From assembly GCA_017450275.1 (NCBI GenBank), contig JAFSVD010000039.1, positions 62,001 to 126,000 on the forward strand: a stretch of 64,000 bases of DNA, read 5' to 3'. The first letter of the stretch is position 1; every line of letters begins with the position of its first letter. Made by a program: the position numbers and the translations under genes. Positions 17,904 through 27,201 of this stretch are shown in pieces. The DNA comes from Desulfovibrio sp. Lineage in GTDB: Bacteria; Desulfobacterota; Desulfovibrionia; Desulfovibrionales; Desulfovibrionaceae. The notes below the pieces were generated by a model that did no database searches, was not told where the DNA came from, and saw only the letters and a list, made by a program, of their open reading frames with translations.

Positions 17904-17963
17904 GGTACGCCCCCCTGGTTCTTCTGTCGTGTTCTATAGCCCAGCCAGCCTCATCCTGCAATA

Positions 17964-19103
17964 CTAGCGCATACGCTCACGCAGATGCTTTTGCGCTTCA
18001 TACATCTTCACAATAAGCGGATCCTCTTGATAGGCGGCAGGAAGATGCGGGTAGCAGCGCAGGGCGTTTTCAGCCATGCCGGCGAGCACCAGGGGGCGGA
18101 GAATTTCCGGAGGCAGATCGTGCCAATCGCGCAGGACTTCGGGATTTTTCTGCACCTTCCGTATCAGTTCCCAAAGCAAATTGTCTGCGAGATGCTGGAT
18201 ATGGGGGGCTTGAAAGACCACAGGAGGAAGTTCGGCAAAAATATGGGGATCCTTGGCCAGAATCGTTGCATAATGGCGTCCCATGGGGCTTTGGTCAAAA
18301 TTGTCGGGGAGCGTTTGAAAACGCACTCTATCGCGCTCAGCCAAATACTCAAAGGCGTCGGGATCAAAGGAGAGATCGGTCTTTGGGAGCACAAGCCCCA
18401 CATAGCGCAAGGCCTTTTGGCAATAGCCTTCAAAGGTGCCCTTGCCAAGATAGGTATTGTAGTAGCGCTTCCAGGCATTGGCTCTGGCAGAAAGGCTGGT
18501 CAAAGTCTCAAAGCGAATCCCTTTGAGATACAAAATACCAAGACAGAGAGCCCCACCATAGGTGAGATTGGTCACGACATTTTCTTCTTCGCTTAAGAGC
18601 GGATCGCGCAGAGCGAGGATTTTTTGATACATGCCGGGATTTCTCTTGGGAAGGCGGGCGTGCATATCCCTGGCTGTTTCCGGCTCAATCTGCCACACCG
18701 ACTGGGCAGGCCCTCGCACCTGGCGTACATAGTAGCCGAAATCCGACTCTGCCGCCGCGATCTCGAGCAAAAAATGCGCCCCGTTTTCCCGGGGAAAGCC
18801 AAGATAGGCTGCCAGATCCAGACAGAGCTGGTGCATTTGGGCAAGAGGGAGCTGGGCTCTGCCTTTCCATACCCCGTGATGGCTGGGGTTATCCGGGGTA
18901 AAAGCCATGGGCGGCTGGGGATAAATGGAGGAATCGGTGCGAATAAGGGCTGCCCTTTGGGGGGCATCAAACGAAGGGCTCTCCTTTTCCGGGGGCGATT
19001 GCGGATCCTCGACACGAAAAAAGCCCGACAGATCGTTCGCCGCAAAAAGATCGTGTGCCCCAAACAGTAGGCACAGAGCCAAAACAAAGCCGCCAACGCG
19101 CAC
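17964..19103 (-). CDS. Exported lysozyme-fold-like protein (possible lytic transglycosylase)
   Basis: 379 residues with a signal peptide (cleavage about LFAAND, residue 22). Residues about 100-190 resemble a lytic transglycosylase core: EIAAAESDFGYYVRQVRGPAQSVWQ with a glutamate in the catalytic position, then ETARDM and an LTYGG...YL stretch. The similarity is motif-level only and the C-terminal 170 residues match nothing I know. It would act on peptidoglycan in the periplasm. GTG start with GGGAGG five bases upstream. Confidence 0.6.
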   Translation of the reverse strand: MRVGGFVLALCLLFGAHDLFAANDLSGFFRVEDPQSPPEKESPSFDAPQRAALIRTDSSIYPQPPMAFTPDNPSHHGVWKGRAQLPLAQMHQLCLDLAAYLGFPRENGAHFLLEIAAAESDFGYYVRQVRGPAQSVWQIEPETARDMHARLPKRNPGMYQKILALRDPLLSEEENVVTNLTYGGALCLGILYLKGIRFETLTSLSARANAWKRYYNTYLGKGTFEGYCQKALRYVGLVLPKTDLSFDPDAFEYLAERDRVRFQTLPDNFDQSPMGRHYATILAKDPHIFAELPPVVFQAPHIQHLADNLLWELIRKVQKNPEVLRDWHDLPPEILRPLVLAGMAENALRCYPHLPAAYQEDPLIVKMYEAQKHLRERMR

Positions 19104-19126
19104 CCATTCCTCCCAAAAACAGGAAA

Positions 19127-20290
19127 CTAGCTTCTGTCTTCCAAGGCAGCAATGGCTGGCAAGACCTTGCCCTCAAGCAATTCCAGCGAAGCACCGCCGC
19201 CGGTTGAAATATAGCCCATTTTTTCCGCCAAATGGTATTTCTCAACGCAGGCAACCGAATCGCCGCCGCCAACCACCACAAAGGCGTTCGAATTGGCCAA
19301 GGCTGTTGCCAGAGCAACGGTTCCCTTGTGGAAGGGCTCGGTTTCAAAAGCGCCCATAGGTCCATTCCACACAACGGTTTTGGCAGCAGCCAAAACCGCT
19401 TCATAGGCTTTCTCTGTCGCAGGACCAATATCGAGAATCATCATATCGTCGGGAATGGCGGAAACCTCGACCACCGTATGCTCTGCCCCTTCGGCCAGAG
19501 CCTTGGCAACCACGACATCGCTGGGCAAAGGCAGTTGGCAGCCCTTTTCCTTGGCTTTTGCCATAATGCGCTTGGCTTCTTCGATCAGATCGGGCTCATA
19601 GAGGGATTTGCCCACGGAAACACCATTTGCGGCCAAAAAGGTGTTGGCAATGCCGCCGCCAACAATCAAAATGTCCACCTTCTCGAGGAGATTGGTCAAA
19701 ACCCCCAGTTTGCTCGACACCTTGGCGCCACCGATAATGGCAGCCAGAGGACGATCGGGATTGCTCAAGACCTTGGAAAAGGCCTCCACCTCGCTCACCA
19801 TCAACGGGCCTGCGCAGGCAACCGCAGCCTTGCGCACAGCCCCCTCTGTCGAGGCCTGGGCGCGATGGGCTGTGCCAAAGGCGTCCATGACATAGACATC
19901 CCCAAGGCCAGCCAAACGCTCTGCCAAGGCAGCATCGTTTTTCTTCTCGCCTTTGAAGAAGCGGATATTGTCGAGCAAGCACACCTCACCAGGCTGCACC
20001 TTCGCCGCATCGATGGTTTTGGCAAGACGCACCTGTTTGCCCAAAAGCGTACCAATATACTGGGCAATGGGTTGTAAGGAAAACTCCTCGGCGTATTCGC
20101 CTTCGGTCGGCCGCCCCAAATGGGAGAGGACAATGACCCCAGCCCCTTTGTCTAAAGCCATCTGGATGGTGGGCAGAGCTGCCCGAATCCGTTTGTCGTT
20201 GGTGATAGCTCCGTCCTTCATCGGGACATTCAGGTCCTGACGAATGACGACCGTTTTTCCACGAACATCAAGATCTGCGAATTTTTTCAT
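19127..20290 (-). CDS. pgk: Phosphoglycerate kinase
   Basis: 387 residues, normal length. The N-terminal domain has VIRQDLNVPMKDG and the HLGRP motif; the C-terminal ATP-binding domain has GGAKVSSKLGVL and GGGDSVACVEKY near the end. It makes ATP from 1,3-bisphosphoglycerate in glycolysis. The start at 20290 (MKKFADLDVRG) is the family's usual N-terminus, with GGAGG 12 bases upstream; an in-frame extension of 23 residues is not conserved-looking. Upstream sits a strong inverted repeat that ends the hydrolase transcript. Confidence 0.97.
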   Translation of the reverse strand: MKKFADLDVRGKTVVIRQDLNVPMKDGAITNDKRIRAALPTIQMALDKGAGVIVLSHLGRPTEGEYAEEFSLQPIAQYIGTLLGKQVRLAKTIDAAKVQPGEVCLLDNIRFFKGEKKNDAALAERLAGLGDVYVMDAFGTAHRAQASTEGAVRKAAVACAGPLMVSEVEAFSKVLSNPDRPLAAIIGGAKVSSKLGVLTNLLEKVDILIVGGGIANTFLAANGVSVGKSLYEPDLIEEAKRIMAKAKEKGCQLPLPSDVVVAKALAEGAEHTVVEVSAIPDDMMILDIGPATEKAYEAVLAAAKTVVWNGPMGAFETEPFHKGTVALATALANSNAFVVVGGGDSVACVEKYHLAEKMGYISTGGGASLELLEGKVLPAIAALEDRS

Positions 20291-20321
20291 ACGCGAGCGC
20301 TGCCTCCGACTGTTGATGTGA

Positions 20322-20380
20322 AATAAAAAACAAAAAGAGATATTTCTCTCAAAACGCACGATACAGAGAAATATCTCTCA
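20322..20380 (-). terminator. AT-rich inverted repeat terminator between hydrolase and pgk
   Basis: AGAGATATTTCTCT (20336-20349) is exactly complementary to AGAGAAATATCTCT (20365-20378), giving a 14-bp stem. On the minus strand the hairpin is followed by TTTTTGTTTTTT. Each arm is also nearly self-palindromic. Confidence 0.8.
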
Positions 20381-20422
20381 AAAAAACGCACGCCACAAAG
20401 CATGGGTCTCTACACCATGGGC

Positions 20423-21367
20423 TTATAAATATTGCCGATAGAATTGCAAAAGTTTTTCAACAACCACAGCCACATGTTCCGGTTTATCGTAGAGATCGAT
20501 GTGGGTTGCGCCGGGAACCGTAAAGATCTCCTTCGGTCGCTTTGCCTTGGAATAGGCGCCGTAGGTATAGGCAATGATGTCCGATTCATCGCCGACGATA
20601 AACAAGACAGGCCTCGGAGACACCAAATCGAGATGCACAAACGGGTCAAAGGCAGCGAGTTTGTCCTTGCTCACCGTCAGATATTTATTGACAGCAGTGG
20701 GGTATTCCCCGCGAGGCGTGCAATAATACTCGCAGGCTTCCCGCAAAATAACCGGCGTCTGTTCGGTGCATTCTTCAAGCGAGGCAGGACAATAGGTGCT
20801 GTAGGTGACTTCCATCGCCCCGCGGGCACGTTTTGTGCGCTCTTCAGCCACTTCCCGCATCGTGCGCAAAAAACACGTATCGTGGCGAATCTCAGGAAAG
20901 CCCTTGCGCGTGCTTTCCCCGATATCCCATGTGCTCACCCCAGCAGCCGCTCGAAGACGCAGATCAGTCAGGGTGGCTTGCATAGCATAGCACGCTCCTG
21001 CCCCCAAGCCCACAATGCCCAAATTATTTTCATCGATATAGGGGAGGGTGACCAAATAATCCACAGCACAGCGGATATCTTCCACCCGAGCGGCTGGGTC
21101 TTCCAAATATTTTGGCAAGCCTTCACTTTCCCCTTGATGGCTCGGATCAAAGGTCAAGGCAACATAACCATGGCTGGCAAGATGCCACGCATAGAGCGAG
21201 GCGCACTGCTCCTTCACCCCGCCTTCAGGCGTTACCACAATAATGGCCTGATATTTTTTGCGCATATCGAAATGCGGCGGCTGAAAAATCAAGCCACGCA
21301 AGGTCACTCCCTGCATTTTGGAAAACTGGACTTTTTGGCCTTCCTGATAATGCGTGTCGTATCGCAT
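20423..21367 (-). CDS. Alpha/beta hydrolase fold protein lacking the nucleophile
   Basis: 314 residues of the dienelactone-hydrolase/YcjY-like alpha/beta hydrolase type. The strand-turn-helix after beta-4 reads IVGLGAGACYAM (about 118-129): the elbow position normally Ser or Cys is Gly122, so the usual catalytic nucleophile is missing. The later acidic VGDESDI and the C-terminal histidine in GATHIDLY are kept. It may have lost catalysis, use another residue, or bind a ligand. AAGGA precedes the ATG. The 215-bp region upstream contains a 13-bp G-U tolerant stem but no clear gene. Confidence 0.75.
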   Translation of the reverse strand: MRYDTHYQEGQKVQFSKMQGVTLRGLIFQPPHFDMRKKYQAIIVVTPEGGVKEQCASLYAWHLASHGYVALTFDPSHQGESEGLPKYLEDPAARVEDIRCAVDYLVTLPYIDENNLGIVGLGAGACYAMQATLTDLRLRAAAGVSTWDIGESTRKGFPEIRHDTCFLRTMREVAEERTKRARGAMEVTYSTYCPASLEECTEQTPVILREACEYYCTPRGEYPTAVNKYLTVSKDKLAAFDPFVHLDLVSPRPVLFIVGDESDIIAYTYGAYSKAKRPKEIFTVPGATHIDLYDKPEHVAVVVEKLLQFYRQYL

Positions 21368-21583
21368 GCTCGCTTCCTTGGGTAAAGAATATCACTCTTC
21401 GATGAAACACCTCAGTATCACGCATCCAAGCTCCGAGCTCCACCTGCCAAACACTCGGGCAGGAGGAGAAATGGGCGACCAAGAAGAATCAACGATCCTC
21501 CTTGGTCACAACCATCTCGTAAACCTACGTAATCTTGTTTTAACACAACAATTCAATACCGATATAGTTCAACAATATACTCT
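21368..21583. other. Intergenic region between tkt and the hydrolase gene
   Basis: Contains a stem (13 pairs including two G-U) between GACCAAGGAGGAT and ATTCTTCTTGGTC on the minus strand, and an A/T-rich section near tkt. No convincing gene. A 24-codon TTG frame after the GGAGG in the stem is possible but unsupported. Confidence 0.4.
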
Positions 21584-23575
21584 TTACCGTAGAAGCGCAA
21601 GAGCTTCGGAAACAACATGGTCAACTGTAAATCCAAAATGTTTTCTCAAATCTTTTGCTTTGCCTGAACAACCAAACGTATCCATACCGAGAATAGCACC
21701 ATCCAGCCCAACATAGCGATACCAATAGGAGGGAGAACCCGCTTCTATCGCCACTCTGGCTCGCACAGAAGGAGGCAAGACAAAATCTCGCCACGCAGAG
21801 TTTTGTTTCTCAAAACGCTCAACACAGGGCATGGAGACAACACGAACCAAAATCCCCTCCTTGGCGAGAACATCGGCTGCCTCAAGGGCAAGGGCAACCT
21901 CTGATCCTGTTGCGATCAGAAGAAGCTGCGGATCCCCCTGGCAATCGCGCAGAATATAGCCGCCTTTGGCGATATGCGCCGTGGTCTCGGGATCTCTCGG
22001 AAGCGCTGGCAGCCCCTGGCGGGATAAAATCAGAGAAGTGGGGCCTGTATGCGTAAGCGCGCATTGCCAGGCAAGAGCTGTCTCAGGTCCGTCACACGGC
22101 CGCCACACTTCCATGCCCGGGATGATGCGAAGGCTCGCGATTTGTTCAATGGGCTGATGGGTAGGTCCATCTTCGCCAACGCCGATGGAATCATGCGTAA
22201 AGACCCAGATACAATGGGTCTGCATCATGGCCGCCAAACGCAGCGCGTTTTTGGCCTGGTCGGCAAAGGAGAGGAAGGTCCCGGCATAGGGGATAAAGCC
22301 TTTGTGCAGGGCAAGGCCGTTCATGATACAGCTCATGCCAAATTCCCGCACCCCATAATAGAGATAGTTGCCATGCCCTTGCACGGGATCGAAGGTCTCC
22401 GTATGCCGTGTCATGGTTCCCACAGAACCCGAGAGATCGGCTGAGCCGCCGATCAATTCCGGCATACACGCTGTAAAGGCTTCCAGACAGGCCTGGGAAT
22501 GCTTTCTGGTGGCAAGAGAATCGGTTTTGGCCAACATAGTTGTCAGCAAGTGTTGACAGCATTCGTCAAAGGTCTCGGGAAGATCCCCACGCATCCGCCG
22601 GGTCAGTTCCTTGGCACTGTCTGGATACGCTTGGCTGTAGCGGGCAAAGAGCTCGTTCCACGCCTTTTCAAGGGTTGCGCCGGCCTCCTTGGCATCCCAG
22701 GCCTCTTGGATGGAAGCGGGAATCACAAAAGGCGGATCCTCCCAGCCATACTGGGCTTTGGCCAGGGCAATACTTTCTTCCCCAAGGGGAGCGCCGTGGG
22801 AGGTTTCGGAATCTTCCTTATTCGAGCCAAAGCCGATGTGGGTTTGGCAGACAATGAGACTCGGACGCTGGGTGTCCTTTTTCGCAGCGAGCAGCGCCGC
22901 ATCGAGGGCTTCGGGATTGTGGCCGTCGATGGGGCCTATCACCTGCCACTGCATGGCTTCAAAACGCTTTGTGGTGTCTTCGGTAAACCAGGCATCGATC
23001 TTGCCATCGATGGAAATGCCGTTGGCGTCGTAGTAGACGATCAATTTCCCCAAACGCCAGGTTCCTGCCAAGGAACAGGCTTCCTGCGTCACCCCTTCCA
23101 TCAGACAGCCGTCCCCACAAAAGCAGTAGGTATAGTGATCGATAAGGGGGAAATCCGGTCGATTGAAGGTGTTGGCGAGCAAACGTTCGGCCAAAGCCAT
23201 ACCACAGGCCATGGCAAGACCCTGGCCTAAAGGCCCTGTTGTTGCGTCAACCCCTGGTGTGACACCGAATTCAGGATGCCCTGGGGTCTTTGAACCCAGC
23301 TGCCTGAAATCCCTGATATCCTGGATCGAAAGGGCATAGCCGGTGAGATGGAGCAGCGCGTAGAGGAGCATGGAGGCGTGCCCGTTTGAAAGGACAAAAC
23401 GATCGCGATCGATCCACTGGGGATTGTTCGGATTATGCCGGAAGCCATGCCGCCACAATGCTTCAGCCATATCCGCCATCCCGAGGGGGGCACCGGGATG
23501 CCCTGATTTTGCTTTTTCAATCGCATCCATGGAAAGAACCCGCAAGGCATCGGCTAATTGTCTGCGCGTTGGCAT
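21584..23575 (-). CDS. tkt: Transketolase
   Basis: 663 residues, the standard length. N-terminal MPTRRQLADALRVLSMDAIE and KSGHPGAPLG; thiamine-diphosphate motif GDGCLMEGVTQEA with the later DANG; pyrimidine-domain DSIGVGEDGPTHQP; and a C-terminal domain ending in a transketolase-like HFGFTVDHVVSEAL. It moves two-carbon units in the pentose phosphate pathway. Start at 23575 has AAAGGAG six bases upstream. An in-frame open frame continues through rpe but is not real. Confidence 0.97.
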   Translation of the reverse strand: MPTRRQLADALRVLSMDAIEKAKSGHPGAPLGMADMAEALWRHGFRHNPNNPQWIDRDRFVLSNGHASMLLYALLHLTGYALSIQDIRDFRQLGSKTPGHPEFGVTPGVDATTGPLGQGLAMACGMALAERLLANTFNRPDFPLIDHYTYCFCGDGCLMEGVTQEACSLAGTWRLGKLIVYYDANGISIDGKIDAWFTEDTTKRFEAMQWQVIGPIDGHNPEALDAALLAAKKDTQRPSLIVCQTHIGFGSNKEDSETSHGAPLGEESIALAKAQYGWEDPPFVIPASIQEAWDAKEAGATLEKAWNELFARYSQAYPDSAKELTRRMRGDLPETFDECCQHLLTTMLAKTDSLATRKHSQACLEAFTACMPELIGGSADLSGSVGTMTRHTETFDPVQGHGNYLYYGVREFGMSCIMNGLALHKGFIPYAGTFLSFADQAKNALRLAAMMQTHCIWVFTHDSIGVGEDGPTHQPIEQIASLRIIPGMEVWRPCDGPETALAWQCALTHTGPTSLILSRQGLPALPRDPETTAHIAKGGYILRDCQGDPQLLLIATGSEVALALEAADVLAKEGILVRVVSMPCVERFEKQNSAWRDFVLPPSVRARVAIEAGSPSYWYRYVGLDGAILGMDTFGCSGKAKDLRKHFGFTVDHVVSEALALLR

Positions 23576-23624
23576 GACAGCTCCTTTGATGTTGCAACGT
23601 TGGTAAAAGCAAGGCGCAGGGAAA

Positions 23625-24317
23625 CTACTTTGCTTCCCGGCTCCATCCTGTAAAACGGCCAAGCCCCTGAGCACACCGAAGAAAATCCTGGTGGCGACTG
23701 GCATAGGGCGGATGCGAAAAAAAGGCTGAGCCTGAGACAAGCACATCCGCACCAGCCTGACATAAGAGTTGGGTATTTTCCGGACAAACCCCTCCATCCA
23801 CAAGAAGGGCGATATCGGGATATCCATGGACATCCAAAAAACGGCGCAAGGCAGCAACCTTGGCAATGGTTGAGGAAATAAAGGCCTGCCCAGAAAAACC
23901 GGGATTGACACTCATCAGAAGAATGGCGTCTAACGAATCCAGAAGCCAGGTGAGAGCGGTAAAATCGGTGCCGGGATTGAGCGCAATGGCCGCCCGTTTG
24001 TTGCGCTCCTTGATGGCATCGAGGGTTTTCTTCGGATGCCTGTCCGCCTCCCAATGGATGGCGAGCAGATCCGCGCCCGCATCGATAAAGGCATCGATGA
24101 AGCGCAAGGGATCCTGCACCATCAAATGCACGTCAAAAAAGAGGCTCGTCTTTGGGCGCAAGGAGGAGAGTAAACACGGCCCAAACGTGATATTGGGCAC
24201 AAAGAGCCCATCCATCACATCCAGATGCAGCCACCTGACTCCTGCCTCTTCCAAAGCCAAGACTTCTTTTTCAAGATTGGCAAAATCCGCGCTCAACAGT
24301 GATGGCGAAAGAATCAT
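23625..24317 (-). CDS. rpe: Ribulose-phosphate 3-epimerase
   Basis: 230 residues with the family's start LSPSLLSADFANLEKEV, HLDVMDGLFVPN(IT)FGP, and late LLVDGGVCPENT motifs. It interconverts ribulose and xylulose 5-phosphate in the pentose phosphate pathway; metal ligands are the His/Asp of HLDVMDG and the later His and Asp. Its ATG overlaps the merR stop by four bases (ATGA), and tkt follows 49 bases on, an operon of pentose phosphate genes. Confidence 0.96.
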   Translation of the reverse strand: MILSPSLLSADFANLEKEVLALEEAGVRWLHLDVMDGLFVPNITFGPCLLSSLRPKTSLFFDVHLMVQDPLRFIDAFIDAGADLLAIHWEADRHPKKTLDAIKERNKRAAIALNPGTDFTALTWLLDSLDAILLMSVNPGFSGQAFISSTIAKVAALRRFLDVHGYPDIALLVDGGVCPENTQLLCQAGADVLVSGSAFFSHPPYASRHQDFLRCAQGLGRFTGWSREAK

Positions 24318-24673
24318 CCCTCCTCCTTGGCCAAAATGCGACGAAGCGTCGACAGTTCCTCGTGCAAAAACGCGATCAAGCCATCCATGGCCTGCGACTG
24401 CCCAGAGGATTCACAAACGACTTTCCCCGGGGGCAAGCCCTTTTGCTGCTCGGTTAAAAGCTTGCGTGCGCCCTCGATGGTCAAGCCCTCTTCGTGGAGC
24501 ATCACCTTGATCCTGGTTAAGAGCGCAATATCTTCTTCGGAATACAGGCGATGTCCTTGATCGGATCGTGAAAGCATAAGCTGGGGAAATTCCCGTTCCC
24601 AGAAACGGAGGACATACGGCTTCACCCCAATCAGGGCAGCCGCTTCGCCAATACGATACATCGTTGCTTCCAT
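24314..24673 (-). CDS. MerR-family transcriptional regulator
   Basis: 119 residues. The N-terminal winged helix-turn-helix reads YRIGEAAALIGVKPYVLRFWEREFP, followed by GHRLYSEEDIALLTRIK, the MerR DNA-binding pattern. The C-terminal part is a short coiled coil without a metal-binding cysteine cluster (its one cysteine, VVCESS, is isolated). Its position directly after pheT and before rpe matches a known arrangement in the Desulfovibrio lineage, but the target is unknown. The start could also be the ATG four codons later. Confidence 0.85.
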   Translation of the reverse strand: MEATMYRIGEAAALIGVKPYVLRFWEREFPQLMLSRSDQGHRLYSEEDIALLTRIKVMLHEEGLTIEGARKLLTEQQKGLPPGKVVCESSGQSQAMDGLIAFLHEELSTLRRILAKEEG

Positions 24674-24677
24674 GGTT

Positions 24678-24726
24678 CCCCACCCCCAAAAAACAAAACG
24701 GCACCTCCCCCGTATGGGAAGATGCC
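24678..24726 (-). terminator. Probable terminator after pheT
   Basis: On the minus strand GGCATCTTCCC pairs with GGGGGAGGTGCC (with G-U pairs) around a short loop, then GTTTTGTTTTTT. It lies just after the pheT stop and before merR, so it may limit expression of merR-rpe-tkt from the upstream operon. Confidence 0.65.
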
Positions 24727-24733
24727 GCGCCTC

Positions 24734-27142
24734 TTATACACGAACACCAAGAGATGCTACCAGCTGCTCTGCGATTCTGGCTCGCTCCTTGTCGACCTCA
24801 CTGTCCTTCAACGTGCGTTTGGGATGTCGAAACGTCAAACGAAATGAAAGATGTTTGTCATCGCGGCCTTCGGGTTCATAGAGCGAGACAAAGGCAATAT
24901 CCACAAGGTTGGGTGAGGATGTCTTCACAATGGCCTCATGGACGCGGCCAACCGTAAGATGGCTATCGCCAATCACCGTTATATCGCGCCGCACCTGGGG
25001 ATAGATCGGCAGATCAGAAAAGGCCGGTTTTGCCGCGTGCGCAAGCCTCATAAGGGCTGCGCAGTCGAGTTCGCACAGCCACACCGCTTTGTTCGCCAAA
25101 AAGACCTCCGCGATCTCCGGACGCACGCGCCCCATCATCCCCAGCGGCTCTCCCCCAAGGCGTACGGCAACAGCCGGCGCATAGTACGGATGCTCCTCCA
25201 CCTGCTCAACGCTCGGCGCCTCAAGATGGAGGAAATGGCACAGATGCTCGACAATGCCCCGCATATCGCTGTAGCCAAGCTCTTCTTCTTGATACGGCCA
25301 CACAAGGTCGTGCCTGAGGCCTGAGAGAAGAATGCCCAAGCGATTGTGCTCAGAGGCTCCTGTCTCAGATTGTGCATCCTTGCAAAAGACATTGGCCACT
25401 TCGAAGAGTCTGATAGAAGGGGCGTTTTGAGCGCAATTGGTTTTCAGACTCAGTAAAAGCCCAGGGGCAAGGCTTGTGCGCAAGACACTTTGCTCAGCCG
25501 ACAAGGGATTCATAATGGCAATGCGGTCTTCAGCCGGAACGCCCAATCGATCGAGATCATTCTCTCCCACAAAACTGTAGTTGATGCACTCATGCAGACC
25601 AAGTCCCATGGCCCAGTGCTTGAGGCGCAAGCCAAAGGAAAAATCCGCTTTCGGGATCCCCATCTCCCCGATCGACGCTGTGATCGCTGGCATCGCAGGC
25701 GGAATGCGGTCAAGGCCATAGACCCTGCCCACCTCTTCAATGAGATCCGCCTCGCGCGTTATGTCCGGCCGCCATGAGGGCTGCTCCACCGTGATTTCAG
25801 TCACCTCATCGCCCACGGTTGCCCCCGATGCATCCCAATCGCAGCCAATGCCGGTCAAGACATCGAAACAAAAATCGTTCTCAAGCGCAATCCCCAAGAG
25901 GGCTTCGGCTTTTTTGGGATGGAAGGAAATCGTTTGCGGCACAAAAGCATGGGTTTCCACGCTGTTCACGTGGCTGTCGGCTTTGCCACCCCCCAAAGCC
26001 ACGAGCATGGCACACGCCCGCTCCAAAGCCCATATCGAGCGCATCTGGTCAATGCCGCGCTCAAAGCGGAAGGAGGCTTCTGAAGAAAGCCCCAAACGTC
26101 TCGCTGTTTTGCGGATGCAGCCCGGATGAAAGACCGCGCTCTCACAAAAAACCGTACGGGTCTTGGCTGTTATCTCACTCGCAAGCCCACCCATAACGCC
26201 TGCCAGGGCAACGGCTTGTTTCGCATCGCAAATGCACAAATCCTTGGGGGTTAAGACGCGCTCTTGGCCATCGAGGGTGGTTAACCGTTCGCCCTCTTTT
26301 GCCATGCGCACAACAATTTTTCTGCCTGCCAAGGTATCCAGATCAAAGGCGTGCAGAGGCTGCCCGCATTCAAGAAGGATATAGTTGGTCACATCCACAA
26401 CATTGGAGATGGGACGGATGCCACAGGCCTGTAAGCGCATACGAATGGCCAATGGGGAGGGCGCAATCGTGAGATCGGTCACAATGCGACCAGCATACAA
26501 GGAGCATTGCTCTGGTGCCTGGATATCGATCGGCACAGGCTCTCCGCTGAAAGCGATGGGGCATTCGCGCTCAGGAATGGTCAAGGGCAGATGAAAGGCC
26601 ATGGCGGTTTCCCGTGCAAGGCCAAGCACAGACAGGCAGTCTGCGCGATTGGGGGTAATGGCGATATCGAGCACATCGCTTTCTGCGCCAAGCACATCGA
26701 ACAAGGATTTGCCGACCGGCGTATCCTCTGGCAAAAGCATGATGCCCGTATGATCCTCAGAGAGCCCGAGTTCCCGCTCCGAACAAATCATCCCCATCGA
26801 GGTTTGACCGCGCAACTTGGATTTTTTGATCACCGTCCCATCGGGAAGGCGCGTGCCGATGGTTGCCACAGCGACCTTCTGTCCCGCAGCCACATTGGGT
26901 GCTCCGCACACAATATCGAGCAAGGCCTCACCGCCCACATCCACGGTGCAGCAATGGAGATGGTCAGAATCCGGATGCATGGCACACGTGACAACATGGC
27001 CGGTTGTTACCCCTTTCAAATGCTCGAACGGATGGGTGATTTCTTCCAATTCAAGGCCAAGCATGGTCAGTCGATCGCCGAGAGCCTGGGCTGTGCCTTC
27101 GTAGGGGGTGAATTCGCGAAGCCAGGAAAGAGAAAGAAGCAT
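24734..27142 (-). CDS. pheT: Phenylalanyl-tRNA synthetase beta subunit
   Basis: 802 residues with full bacterial architecture: N-terminal tRNA-binding EMAP-like domain, B3/4 editing domain, B5 domain, catalytic-like core, and C-terminal FDX-ACB anticodon-binding domain (about 705-802, starting near YPQVRRDITVIGD). It forms an alpha2beta2 enzyme with PheS in the cytoplasm; the beta subunit edits mischarged Tyr-tRNA. Start at 27142 has AAAGGA seven bases upstream. A small secreted protein gene interrupts the usual pheS-pheT adjacency. Confidence 0.97.
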   Translation of the reverse strand: MLLSLSWLREFTPYEGTAQALGDRLTMLGLELEEITHPFEHLKGVTTGHVVTCAMHPDSDHLHCCTVDVGGEALLDIVCGAPNVAAGQKVAVATIGTRLPDGTVIKKSKLRGQTSMGMICSERELGLSEDHTGIMLLPEDTPVGKSLFDVLGAESDVLDIAITPNRADCLSVLGLARETAMAFHLPLTIPERECPIAFSGEPVPIDIQAPEQCSLYAGRIVTDLTIAPSPLAIRMRLQACGIRPISNVVDVTNYILLECGQPLHAFDLDTLAGRKIVVRMAKEGERLTTLDGQERVLTPKDLCICDAKQAVALAGVMGGLASEITAKTRTVFCESAVFHPGCIRKTARRLGLSSEASFRFERGIDQMRSIWALERACAMLVALGGGKADSHVNSVETHAFVPQTISFHPKKAEALLGIALENDFCFDVLTGIGCDWDASGATVGDEVTEITVEQPSWRPDITREADLIEEVGRVYGLDRIPPAMPAITASIGEMGIPKADFSFGLRLKHWAMGLGLHECINYSFVGENDLDRLGVPAEDRIAIMNPLSAEQSVLRTSLAPGLLLSLKTNCAQNAPSIRLFEVANVFCKDAQSETGASEHNRLGILLSGLRHDLVWPYQEEELGYSDMRGIVEHLCHFLHLEAPSVEQVEEHPYYAPAVAVRLGGEPLGMMGRVRPEIAEVFLANKAVWLCELDCAALMRLAHAAKPAFSDLPIYPQVRRDITVIGDSHLTVGRVHEAIVKTSSPNLVDIAFVSLYEPEGRDDKHLSFRLTFRHPKRTLKDSEVDKERARIAEQLVASLGVRV

Positions 27143-27201
27143 AAAGTGTCCTTTGGCAAAGTACGCCAATTCCAGCGCAGGAATCGGCAATCAAAAGAGG
27201 A

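Noticed and set aside
21439..21482. Leader peptide upstream of the hydrolase
   Set aside because: Only a TTG frame near a GGAGG inside a stem; no regulatory codons or conservation visible.
23576..23911. N-terminal extension of transketolase
   Set aside because: It overlaps the rpe gene and the normal transketolase start at 23575 has a good ribosome site.
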